Assembly: GCA_964387285.1 (NCBI GenBank)
Contig: CAYLWO010000024.1
Span: forward strand, 1-64,000
Length of the DNA: 64,000 bases
Source: Anaerohabitans sp964387285
GTDB taxonomy: Bacteria > Zhuqueibacterota > Zhuqueibacteria > Residuimicrobiales > Residuimicrobiaceae
Direction of reading: 5' to 3'
Position numbers and translations under genes: made by a program. The notes under the pieces are model-generated. The model had not been told where the DNA came from. It saw only the letters and a program-made list of their open reading frames with translations, and did not search any database. Below, piece after piece: positions 36,214 to 44,341 of this stretch (positions are counted from its first letter, which is position 1; every line of letters starts with the position of its first letter).

Positions 36214-36924
36214 TTAGAACAAACTGATCACTTCAAAATAATGATAGCTGGACCAATTGGGCGCCCTGTATTGCGGTAAACTTCCTGGTGACATGAGCGT
36301 GGCATCTTCGCCTGCACTGGTGTAAGCATAAACCCGCAACCAATCACCTGCGGTCAATTCCACAATGTCTTCGACAAAAACACTGCTCACGTTGCCAAAA
36401 TCGGGTTGAACAATGATCGATTGATTATTCGCGCCGTTTTTGGTCAGATAGACTGCTACAGCGCTTCTGCTGACCGTGAGTCTGATCCTGATGTGATAGA
36501 ACCCGGTTACGGGTGTGGTAAACTGATTGCCTGAAAAGGCGTTGTGACTGTCGTACATTTCCTGGTTAAATTCCACCCAGTCCCAGGTCTCGGCAGCCAG
36601 AATTTGATTATTATCGCAATAGGCTTTTATCCTCACACTGGGACCCGGTGCAGGAACGGATTTAAACAGCACGCCGTTATTATCTGATTTGATCCACACT
36701 TCGCCGGAGCCGCCCAGGCCGGCAACACCCAGCGTACCCGTACCCGTCACCCGGGTATTGCCTGCAACCGTTAGTTTATCCGTGGGATTTGTGGTGCCAA
36801 TTCCGACATTACCGCTGTGAGTAATACGGCTTAATTCCTGGTTTGAACTGTTTTTAATGACCAGCTGTGCATGGGCGTCGGTAATCATTATTAAACAGAA
36901 AACCAAAATTGTTACATGTTTCAT
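36214..36924 (-). CDS. Secreted fibre-like protein with C1q/TNF-like C-terminal domain
   Basis: A signal peptide ends near 'DAHA'. The head 'LVIKNSSNQELSRITHSG' and the motif 'NVGIGTTNPTDKLTVAG' place it in the fibre family. Instead of an S74 domain, the last 130 residues look like a C1q/TNF-type jelly roll: 'WDWVEFNQEMYDSHNAFSG', 'FTTPVTGFYHIRIRLTV', 'VEDIVELTAGDWLRVYAY' and 'YHYFEVISLF', in the order expected for C1q strands. Such domains trimerise and bind ligands, which suits a fibre tip. The length is 236 residues. GGGAGA precedes ATG. It lies 404 bases downstream of the S74 gene set on the same strand. Confidence 0.72.
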   Translation of the reverse strand: MKHVTILVFCLIMITDAHAQLVIKNSSNQELSRITHSGNVGIGTTNPTDKLTVAGNTRVTGTGTLGVAGLGGSGEVWIKSDNNGVLFKSVPAPGPSVRIKAYCDNNQILAAETWDWVEFNQEMYDSHNAFSGNQFTTPVTGFYHIRIRLTVSRSAVAVYLTKNGANNQSIIVQPDFGNVSSVFVEDIVELTAGDWLRVYAYTSAGEDATLMSPGSLPQYRAPNWSSYHYFEVISLF

Positions 36925-37328
36925 AGGACTCTCCCTAAAGTGGTAATTACTTTTTTAGCTCCCGATGGCTGAGCAGAATACCCAATCCGTCTCCTCACAG
37001 CTTTTTCAAATATTCGCTCGTTATTTAGATCGATCTGCGCCTAGAGAATTTTTTTACCAGGTAATTTTATTTACAATCATTTTTGCTGGCTACGGTTGAA
37101 TAAAAAAGATCATAATTGTACAAAATTAGTACCAAAAAGCTTTTATGCAACCTGCATAATAATGCTGTGATTAATATTGAAATGGGTTGCTGGATATGCG
37201 GTAACTCGCGTCATGCAGTTGGTAAAATGATCTATTTTTTGGCAGTCTGAATGGTTGGGTGATAAGCAATGATGAGTGGATATCCCGGGGAATTCATTCC
37301 CCGGGCGGATGTGGTTGAAAAAATACGC
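36925..37328. other. Intergenic region with CCCGGGGAATTCATTCCCCGGG hairpin
   Basis: A hairpin with stem CCCGGGGAAT and its complement lies at 37284-37305, related to the GCCCGGGGAATC hairpin at 33801. The rest is AT-rich, and I see no other feature. Confidence 0.45.
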
Positions 37329-38474
37329 TCAGTATTTATTTTTCACTCTTTTTTCCAAATCCTGCAGACGATGATCATTTTCCTTTATGATTTCCAAAAG
37401 ATAGATGGGAAGTCTGTCATACGAAATGCCTTGCGGCCGGTCCTGGTCATCCCGCACCACCAGATCCTCCAATCCCAGATCAGCCAATTCTTCCGCAATA
37501 CAACCGATGGAGCGCATTTTGCTTTCTTTGTATACAAATTCTACGCTACGCGCTGCCAGCAATCGGTCGAATGGGCGGTGCAGAGGTTTTATCTCTTCTT
37601 TATATCGTTCGGAGGAGGCAATATGAGAATTATACAGTTTCCCGTCAGCGTTCATCACGATCTTGTCGACATTTGTGTTGTTGCTGGGAAGGTTATTACA
37701 ATAAATTTGTGATCCATAAAGATAGCTGTCGCCGTCTCTAATCCGAAATCGTTGTGTATCATGGGCATCGCTGCTCGAACCGATTACCAATCGTCCTCCT
37801 GAGGCAGTATTATTCAGATATCGCCCGACAAGGACGTTGTTCTTAAATCTGTTAAAAGTGCCCTCGGTGACGATGCCGGCGTTAAGCCAAAGTTGATTAT
37901 CGGTGCCGGTCAATCCTCCGGGCCAAACTTCTGTCGCATGTATTTCCAGCGGTGACGTCATGCCCTCAGACTGCAGCGCCAAACTGGCCAGATCGCCGGT
38001 AATGCGTAATGTGGCTTTGCCCAGATTATCGGTCCGATCATTTTTAATTTCCAGAGTCATTTCCTCATTTGTCCCGGTGTAGGTGACGTTACGGGTGGTC
38101 GCTGCAGCATAATAAAAAGTGGTCGGACTGTTTTGCGGTTCATAGGCAGCTGCTAACGAAATAGTCTCTCCGCTGACCGTGGCGTTTTTCCACTTTAGAG
38201 TAGCCCCGGTCTCCTTACGCCAGGCGCCGATGCCCTGTTCATTAACGGCTAGCACGTTTCCCGGAACAGCCGAAGAGCCGATGGCAATAGCCTGCACAAA
38301 GAGCTGACCATTGACATCGACTAGACTGTGCGCAGCGGGTGTCGAGGTGCCGAATCCCACACGACCTGTTTGCGTCATATAAAATGGAAACGAGGCGCTG
38401 TTCTTTATGCATATTTGCGGCCAGGCCGTCTGCACCAGCGCCAAAAAACCAAGACATGCTAATCTGATTCGCAT
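37329..38474 (-). CDS. Secreted fibre-like protein with C-terminal peptidase S74 chaperone domain (1 of 3)
   Basis: This 381-residue protein has a signal peptide ending 'TAWPQ', the head 'ICIKNSASFPFYMTQTG' and 'VGFGTSTPAAHSLVDVNG', a beta-rich shaft, and an S74 domain. Near residue 286 is 'SSERYKEEIKPL', matching the S-x4-K core of S74, where the first Ser and the Lys five residues later form the self-cleaving dyad known from phage endosialidase tailspikes. It is followed by 'SIGCIAEELADLGLEDLV' and 'ISYDRLPIYLLEII' and a coiled-coil end. The shaft resembles those of the next two genes. AAGGGA lies upstream. The gap to the upstream gene is 42 bases, so it is the last gene of a three-gene operon. 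Confidence 0.82.
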   Translation of the reverse strand: MRIRLACLGFLALVQTAWPQICIKNSASFPFYMTQTGRVGFGTSTPAAHSLVDVNGQLFVQAIAIGSSAVPGNVLAVNEQGIGAWRKETGATLKWKNATVSGETISLAAAYEPQNSPTTFYYAAATTRNVTYTGTNEEMTLEIKNDRTDNLGKATLRITGDLASLALQSEGMTSPLEIHATEVWPGGLTGTDNQLWLNAGIVTEGTFNRFKNNVLVGRYLNNTASGGRLVIGSSSDAHDTQRFRIRDGDSYLYGSQIYCNNLPSNNTNVDKIVMNADGKLYNSHIASSERYKEEIKPLHRPFDRLLAARSVEFVYKESKMRSIGCIAEELADLGLEDLVVRDDQDRPQGISYDRLPIYLLEIIKENDHRLQDLEKRVKNKY

Positions 38475-38516
38475 ATTTTTCCCTTTGCTGATATCATGAC
38501 AGTTTGGTATTACTTT

Positions 38517-39644
38517 TTATCTGATCCACTCTTCCAACACGGTCAGGCGTTTTTCATGATCCCTGCAGATCTCGAGTAGATAAACCGGGATTTTATCATA
38601 GTAAACAGTTACAGGTTCAGCATCCTTATTAAAGCGCACCAAATCGGTCAAACCGATCCTTTGCAAGCTTTCCGCAATATAACCGATTGCAGGTTTTTGG
38701 CTTTGCTTGTACTTGAAACTTACCGGCTCAGCATCCAATAATTTTCGAAAATCGCGCTGCAGAGGTTTTATATTATCTTTATACCGTAACGAAGAGGTCT
38801 CTCGGACCCAGACACCATCGCTCTGCATACTGATATAGGTGCTTGCAGCCGATTCGACCGGAATGCCGGGCAGATGAACCTGGCCGCTGAAAACAGTCAT
38901 GCCATAGACCAATAAAGTTTCTGTGCCCGCACTCACACCTGGTGCACTGACCGTCAGCGTGCCGTTCGTTCTGTTTGCTTCGTAATTTATCGCTATGGAA
39001 AGGCCGTCGTCAAAACGGCTGCCCGAGCCCCAGACTACCAAAGAACCGTTTGTATAAAGACGACGATTGATGCCCGGATCCAGACCCTCCGGACGGCTGA
39101 CAGCCGCCCGAAAATCAACATTATATTCTTCATTGCCTGCAGTGCGTGAGGTTAACAAAACACGGCCCAGGTCGCCTACCACGCTTACGGTAGCGTTGCC
39201 TTGGTTGGTATTTGCCAATCCAATGCGCATTTCATTGGCAGTACCCCGATAGGTCAGAGAAGTTGTAAATCGCAGATCAGCGGCATCGGCAGGAGGCGGC
39301 GTGGCAGAGGATCGGCCTGCCAAGGAAACAGGAACATCGGCGGTTGTGGCATCGATCCATTTCAAGCCTGTTGTTATCGGGCTTTGCCAGGTTCCATTTC
39401 CATTCGCGTCGCATTTGAGAATTTTATTCGCTCCCATTCCATTGGTCATGCGAAAAGCGCTCATTTTGCCTACTCCCGCAATATCGAGCCTGGCGCTGAG
39501 ATCTGGCGCCGTCGTACCGATTCCTACGGCGCCTTCCGTCGTAATCACCATCCTGACCTGTTGCGCACTGTCCTTGATCATCATCTGCGGGCAAATCGGA
39601 CCGGTCATGATCAGCACGAGTAACAGTGGAATCATGTATCTCAT
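38517..39644 (-). CDS. Secreted fibre-like protein with C-terminal peptidase S74 chaperone domain (2 of 3)
   Basis: The start is ATG 39644, with GAGGA 5 bases upstream; an earlier ATG at 39671 lacks this. About 375 residues. After the signal peptide ('PICPQ') come 'MMIKDSAQQVRMVITTEG' and 'VGIGTTAPDLSARLDIAG'. The shaft contains 'LTYRGTANEMRIGLANTN' and 'RLYTNGSLVVWG', both echoed in its neighbours. The S74 domain starts at 'SSLRYKDNIKPL' near residue 282 and has 'AIGYIAESLQRIGLTDLV' and 'VYYDKIPVYLLEI'. It is the middle gene of the operon, 61 bases from the upstream gene. Tandem duplication followed by divergence is the likely origin. Confidence 0.82.
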   Translation of the reverse strand: MRYMIPLLLVLIMTGPICPQMMIKDSAQQVRMVITTEGAVGIGTTAPDLSARLDIAGVGKMSAFRMTNGMGANKILKCDANGNGTWQSPITTGLKWIDATTADVPVSLAGRSSATPPPADAADLRFTTSLTYRGTANEMRIGLANTNQGNATVSVVGDLGRVLLTSRTAGNEEYNVDFRAAVSRPEGLDPGINRRLYTNGSLVVWGSGSRFDDGLSIAINYEANRTNGTLTVSAPGVSAGTETLLVYGMTVFSGQVHLPGIPVESAASTYISMQSDGVWVRETSSLRYKDNIKPLQRDFRKLLDAEPVSFKYKQSQKPAIGYIAESLQRIGLTDLVRFNKDAEPVTVYYDKIPVYLLEICRDHEKRLTVLEEWIR

Positions 39645-39705
39645 ATCATCCTCATAATATTTCATGGTCAATCATTTGCAGTTAGCTAATCCAACCTGAT
39701 AAAGT

Positions 39706-40815
39706 TTACTCCAGCATTTTCTCCAACCTGGCGATGCGCTTTCTTTGCTGTTTGACGATTTCCAGCAGATAGACGGATAGTTTTTCATATTCAACGCCGT
39801 CAGGCCGGCCGTTTTCATCGACCAGCACGAGGTCCGTTAATCCCGCTGACGCCAATTCTTCAGCCGCTAAACCAAAGGTGACGTTCGTATTGCCTTTATA
39901 GGTGAACTCGATGGGACGAACTTTGAACAGAGAATTGAAATCACGCTCCAGCGTCTTTACCTGCTCTTTGAAACGGATGCTGCTGGACCGCTCCGTCTTG
40001 ACCAATTTTCCATTATAAAATCTTAAAGCGTAATTTAAGGGATTACCGACCTCCAGATTGGGTGAAGAGACATAACCGACAAAGGTGGCCTTGCCATAAA
40101 CATGCAATCTGGGATTGTTGACCGGCAATGGCAGTGCGGTGGTGCCGATATTGACCGTTTTTGTAATTAAATTATGGACAAACAGACTATTGTCGCCATC
40201 TGTGACAAAACCTGCGTTGGTATACAATCGATAATCACTGTTATCAACCATAGTGGTTATAGTGCCGAAAGGCAGCGCACAAATCTCCACCGGATTAAGC
40301 GGAGTGTCGGCTGATTTTATTCTCAATCGCGCCAGACCATGGTTTGCAGATATTGACAGTTTGGCATTGTTCGCACCGGCAGCAATCGGATTCTCAATTC
40401 GAAATCGCCAATCGTAGTCACTTCCCGAGACTATATAACGATAAACAGACGACGATGCATAATGCGGATCGTTTTCATCGCCTTGTCGTCCAAAAATCTC
40501 ATAAGATTCGTTATTGATGGACGCTGACCAGACCGGCGTAAAATTGCCGATGCCTTGCCACGAACCGATGCCGGCGCCATCGCTGGTCAAAACATAGTTT
40601 GGCTGGGCTGCTGTGCCCAGCTGGAACACGGACATTTTGACTTTGCCATTAACGTCCAGGATTGCACCGGACGTCGGAGCGGTTGTATTAATGCCAACAC
40701 GTCCATCTGCTGTGATATACATTCTGGTCAAATTATCAGTGCTTTTGACGGCAAGTTGCGCTTGCGCAAGGCCGGCCAGGAGAAATATAAAAACAATTGG
40801 CTGCTTATGGGTCAT
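39706..40815 (-). CDS. Secreted fibre-like protein with C-terminal peptidase S74 chaperone domain (3 of 3)
   Basis: The start is ATG 40815, as GGAGGG lies 4-5 bases upstream; the ATG 12 bases earlier overlaps that site. About 369 residues. The head is 'LAVKSTDNLTRMYITADG' and 'VGINTTAPTSGAILDVNG'. The shaft ends in 'RLYTNAGFVTDG'. The S74 domain begins with 'SSIRFKEQVKTL' near residue 275 and continues 'TFGLAAEELASAGLTDLV' and 'VEYEKLSVYLLEIV', ending in a short coiled coil. It is the first gene of the operon; its promoter should lie in the 592-base upstream spacer, where I found no assured match. Confidence 0.82.
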   Translation of the reverse strand: MTHKQPIVFIFLLAGLAQAQLAVKSTDNLTRMYITADGRVGINTTAPTSGAILDVNGKVKMSVFQLGTAAQPNYVLTSDGAGIGSWQGIGNFTPVWSASINNESYEIFGRQGDENDPHYASSSVYRYIVSGSDYDWRFRIENPIAAGANNAKLSISANHGLARLRIKSADTPLNPVEICALPFGTITTMVDNSDYRLYTNAGFVTDGDNSLFVHNLITKTVNIGTTALPLPVNNPRLHVYGKATFVGYVSSPNLEVGNPLNYALRFYNGKLVKTERSSSIRFKEQVKTLERDFNSLFKVRPIEFTYKGNTNVTFGLAAEELASAGLTDLVLVDENGRPDGVEYEKLSVYLLEIVKQQRKRIARLEKMLE

Positions 40816-41407
40816 TATGCCCTCCATTATCGTTTAGGGAATTCACTACCACACACACTAACATATTGAATAAATATGATATAATTCGCCTTAAATTATT
40901 TGGCAACTAAAGTTGGTAAAATTGTCCTGATAACCGCCACGCTAACTCTTTAACATATATGACCGTTTTGCAGAAAAATGTGACCAACTTTTACAATTTT
41001 TTCGTCCAGGCTATGGTCACCTACCTTGATTTAGAACGAATCAAGACTGACTCAAAAACGAGCTGAATTGCAAATTGCATTGCATCGATTAAACAATTCT
41101 GCAAATGTTCCTGTCAAAAAGCAACCACAAACTTTTAAACAGTGGAACGGATCCGATGATGAGGACTATCTCCCACGATATCGCCCAAGTACATATTTTT
41201 TGGAAATATTGCTTGATTTTCGGAGACTGATTGGCTAATATACCGGTAGGTAAGAAACGAGGATGGGGCCGGATATTGGCTGGCGTTCTTAAAATAGGGA
41301 AATGGCGGGGGATCAGGCGATTGACCGAGGATGATTTTTCTATTTTTTTCCCCCTAGTAAAACTAAATTTCCTATGAGCATTTAAAATAATTTGTAGGGA
41401 GCAAATC
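40816..41407. other. Intergenic region between divergent genes
   Basis: This AT-rich spacer must hold promoters for the S74 operon and the barrel gene. I found no convincing sigma-70 or sigma-54 pair and no repeat family member. Open frames here look non-coding. Confidence 0.4.
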
Positions 41408-42154
41408 ATGTGCAAATTCAGGGCTTTATGTATTATTCTTTTCTTCTCACTCTTTGTTCTCACCTCTCTGCTGCAGGCGCAATGGCATCTGGACTTTGAG
41501 ACCGGTGGGGTTTTCAGCGGCTACAACGATGTCCGTATCCCAGGTGAGGGGGGCACACTTTTCTCCCTTTCCAGAGAACTGAGCATGGATCCCTCGGTCT
41601 TTTATCGTGTTCGCGCCTTTTATGATTTTAATCCCCGTCACCATCTGGGTGTGCTGATCGCGCCGCTGTCGCTTCAAGCCACGGGGCAGCTGGATCGGGA
41701 TTTAATTTTCCAGGGTAAAACATTTACTGCCAATTCTCAATTAAACGCCACCTATCGTTTTAATTCCTACCGCCTGGTTTATCGCTACGATTTTTTATTG
41801 AAAGAAAAACTAGAGCTGGGCGTTGGATTCACTGCAAAAATTCGGGACGCGGAAATCAGCGTTCGCCACGACGGCATAGAGGCTAAAAAGACCAATGTCG
41901 GATTCGTGCCGATTTTGCATTTCCGAATGATGTGGAATTTTTATAACAAATTTAGCCTGCTGGTGGACGGCGATGCCCTGGCGGCCCCGCAGGGACGGGC
42001 CGAAGACGTGCTGGCGGCGCTGCACTGCCAGGTTTCAGATGGGATCGGTTTCAAATTGGGCTATCGCATTCTCGAAGGTGGCGCGGATAATGATGCAGTT
42101 TATAATTTTTCGTTGTTCAATTATGCGGTGATTGGAGCGATTTTCAAGTTTTGA
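41408..42154 (+). CDS. Outer-membrane beta-barrel protein (248 residues)
   Basis: A signal peptide (cleaved near 'LLQAQ') is followed by alternating polar/aromatic beta strands through the rest of the protein. Examples are 'WHLDFETGGVFSGYNDV', 'FYRVRAFYDFNPRHHLGV' and 'FNSYRLVYRYDFLLKEK'. The last residues, 'YAVIGAIFKF', end in Phe, as usual for outer-membrane barrels. The size fits an 8-10-strand barrel. TAGGGAGC lies 8 bases before ATG. It is upstream of an ABC exporter but separated by 450 bases and a gene remnant, so a functional link is only possible. Confidence 0.72.
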   Translation: MCKFRALCIILFFSLFVLTSLLQAQWHLDFETGGVFSGYNDVRIPGEGGTLFSLSRELSMDPSVFYRVRAFYDFNPRHHLGVLIAPLSLQATGQLDRDLIFQGKTFTANSQLNATYRFNSYRLVYRYDFLLKEKLELGVGFTAKIRDAEISVRHDGIEAKKTNVGFVPILHFRMMWNFYNKFSLLVDGDALAAPQGRAEDVLAALHCQVSDGIGFKLGYRILEGGADNDAVYNFSLFNYAVIGAIFKF

Positions 42155-42264
42155 TCTTTTTTTTAGCGACAGCAAGCTCGATTATGCGCCTTTCAAGCTG
42201 CGACATTGCTCCAGGCATCCACATTTTTGAGACAAAAAATTATTAAAATCACATCCTGACAAGG

Positions 42265-42491
42265 TTGTTCCATCATCGGGATGATCTGACCCAGGGGGAA
42301 GCGGTGACGATTACAGGCACAGCCGGCCACATTGATTCCGGAGCGGATTTTAATCAGGGCATCGCTTTGCTGAAAAATCGACATCCCTATCCGGTAATTT
42401 TTTTGCACCGGCTGCCACGGCGCTGTTTCGCATCGGAGTGCGATATTTTCATGTGACCCGTTTCCAAGAGGCGTCTCAGTGGATTCCGTAA
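42265..42491 (+). pseudogene. Frameshifted gene remnant
   Basis: One frame reads 'DDLTQGEAVTITGTAGHIDS' and then 'FNQGIALLKNRHPYPVIF'. It is followed, after a slip in a run of seven T (42398-42404), by 'APAATALFRIGVRYFHVTRF' ending in TAA. Adding one T joins both into a single protein-like sequence, so the gene seems to have lost a base or the assembly has a homopolymer error. No proper start codon is seen. The family is not recognised. Confidence 0.4.
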
Positions 42492-42605
42492 GCGGTTATA
42501 CTGATGCGCCGATACGTCCTATTGCGGAACGCAACCATGTTCTTAATATTTTGAGCCTTTTATATTTGACCCGACAAAATCAAAGAAAGCAAGTGGAATA
42601 CATCA

Positions 42606-43334
42606 ATGACCGAATTAGGCTGTTGTTCAACTTATTCTGGCGAAAAGCAAACAGTGATCGCCGAACTGATTCGCGCTTCGAAGAGATTTAAAAGTGGGAG
42701 CATGGAAATCGTTGCTCTGCAGGAGACTGATTTAGTATTGAAGAAGGGCGAACTATTGCTCATTGTGGGACCTTCGGGTTCCGGGAAGACGACTTTGCTC
42801 TCGCTGCTCGGCTGTGTGCTATACCCGACGGAGGGCTGCGTTTGCATTAACGGCGTGAATACAAAACAGCTCAATGACAAGCAGATGGCAAAATTACGAT
42901 TGAAGGAGATTGGCTTTGTGTTCCAGAATTTCAACCTGATCGCGCCGCTCAATTCAGAAGAAAATGTCAAAGCGCCGTTACTGCTCAATAAACAATCCAG
43001 CGCCACGATCCGGGAAAAAGTGAATCGGGCGCTGGAATTGGTCGGATTGCAGCATCGAAAAAAATCGCTTCCCAAACAGCTTTCCGGAGGTGAGCAGCAG
43101 CGAGTCGCCATTGCCCGGGCATTGGTCAGTGATCCGGCAATTATCCTGTGCGATGAGCCCACTGCCTCGCTGGATTTAAAATCATTGGATGTGGTGATGA
43201 AAGAATTGCGCAGCCTGGCAGACCAGGGGAAAGCCGTGGCCGTGGTCACGCATGATTTGCGGTTGAAACAATATGCCGATAAAATGATCTATTTGGAAAA
43301 TGGAAGGGTAACTGAGTATCATGAGGATGATTGA
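42606..43334 (+). CDS. ABC exporter ATP-binding subunit (LolD/MacB/DevA type)
   Basis: This 242-residue ATPase has Walker A 'GPSGSGKTT', the Q-loop 'VFQNFNLIAPL', the signature 'LSGGEQQR', Walker B 'IILCDEPTAS' and the switch His in 'VVTHD'. The sequence is closest to the small ATPases of the MacB, LolD and DevA group. It drives a permease with large periplasmic loops. Its stop overlaps the start of the adaptor gene by 14 bases, and the permease follows, giving the order ATPase, adaptor, permease. The complex probably exports a lipid-like or peptide substrate through an outer-membrane channel. No TolC-type gene is nearby. Confidence 0.9.
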   Translation: MTELGCCSTYSGEKQTVIAELIRASKRFKSGSMEIVALQETDLVLKKGELLLIVGPSGSGKTTLLSLLGCVLYPTEGCVCINGVNTKQLNDKQMAKLRLKEIGFVFQNFNLIAPLNSEENVKAPLLLNKQSSATIREKVNRALELVGLQHRKKSLPKQLSGGEQQRVAIARALVSDPAIILCDEPTASLDLKSLDVVMKELRSLADQGKAVAVVTHDLRLKQYADKMIYLENGRVTEYHEDD

Positions 43335-44334
43335 AGATATGAAAACAGCGCCAATCGTAATCTCCAAGCTGATTTTCAAGAAATTTCTGCAATCCTGCCC
43401 GTTATTCTTGATGATGAGTTTTATGCTCATCATGGCGGGCTGTGGCGCTCAAAAAAATGATCAATCCAGAATCAAAATCACGGATTTTAAAATAGACCTT
43501 GACCAGGTGGTTGGAATCGGCAGAATCGAGCCGGAATTAAAAATATTAGAGTTAACCAGCGAAACAACGGGAAGCGTCAAAATCATCCATTTTCAGCCTG
43601 GTGAAATGGTGACCCAGGGTCAAAGAATTATCGAATTGACCAATGACATCGAGCAAGCCCAGGTTGCCCAGGCAGCAGCAAAAGTCAAGGTTCAGCTGGC
43701 AGAGATCGAGGTGGCGCAAGCTCGGCTGGCGGGGATGAAAATCAGAACGGACAATGCGAAAGAGAATTTTAGGCGGGCCAAAAACCTGTTTGAGCAAAAT
43801 GCCGAGGCTGAGCGGACTTTTGATGATGCCCGAACCGAATATAAAGTCCTGGCCCAAGAGATCAGGCGGCTGGAGGCTGAGGTGATCACGGCTCAAAATT
43901 TATTGAAACAGTACCAAGCCGCCTATCAACTGGCGCAGGCCGAGCTGAACCGGAAATTTATTTGCGCACCGACGGATGGGCAGGTTTTATCATTGGATGC
44001 AACCATGGGCTCATTGATTTCGACGGGACAGGTCTTTGGCGCATTTGCTCCGAAGAGCGCTCTTTCGGCCTGGTGCGAAATCGACGAACTGTTTGCACCA
44101 AAGGTTCAGATCGATCAACAAGCCTATATTCGCTCCCAGGGTATGGCCGATACGCTGGCGTTGGGAAAGGTCTGTTTTGTCGGACCGTATTTGAGAAAGA
44201 AATCGGTTTTCTCTGATGATGTCGGTGTGCTCGAGGATCGACGGGTGCGTGAAGTGAGAATTTTGCTTGATCCGAAGGCTGAAATTTTGTACGGCACTCG
44301 AGTGGAATGTGTCATTATTATTCATCGAAGATGA
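43321..44334 (+). CDS. Membrane-fusion (HlyD/DevB-type) periplasmic adaptor lipoprotein
   Basis: The protein has 337 residues. After an N-terminal signal with lipobox 'LIMAGC' comes a biotinyl-lipoyl-like half ('TTGSVKIIHFQPGEMV'), a long helical hairpin (about residues 95-205, rich in Ala, Glu and Gln) and the second lipoyl half ('FICAPTDGQVLSL'). A beta-barrel domain ends the protein. This is the layout of adaptors such as DevB and MacA, which link the ABC permease to an outer-membrane channel. ATG 43339 is an alternative start. It lies between the ATPase and permease genes in one operon. Confidence 0.85.
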   Translation: MRMIEDMKTAPIVISKLIFKKFLQSCPLFLMMSFMLIMAGCGAQKNDQSRIKITDFKIDLDQVVGIGRIEPELKILELTSETTGSVKIIHFQPGEMVTQGQRIIELTNDIEQAQVAQAAAKVKVQLAEIEVAQARLAGMKIRTDNAKENFRRAKNLFEQNAEAERTFDDARTEYKVLAQEIRRLEAEVITAQNLLKQYQAAYQLAQAELNRKFICAPTDGQVLSLDATMGSLISTGQVFGAFAPKSALSAWCEIDELFAPKVQIDQQAYIRSQGMADTLALGKVCFVGPYLRKKSVFSDDVGVLEDRRVREVRILLDPKAEILYGTRVECVIIIHRR

Positions 44335-44341
44335 GAAAATT

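Noticed and set aside
36214..40815. Prophage tail region
   Set aside because: The fibre-like proteins each have a signal peptide, and no capsid, portal, terminase, lysis or integrase gene is present in the window.
41089..41463. A 124-codon minus-strand open frame between divergent genes
   Set aside because: Basic, low-complexity translation, no ribosome-binding site, and overlap with the start of the barrel gene; taken as chance.
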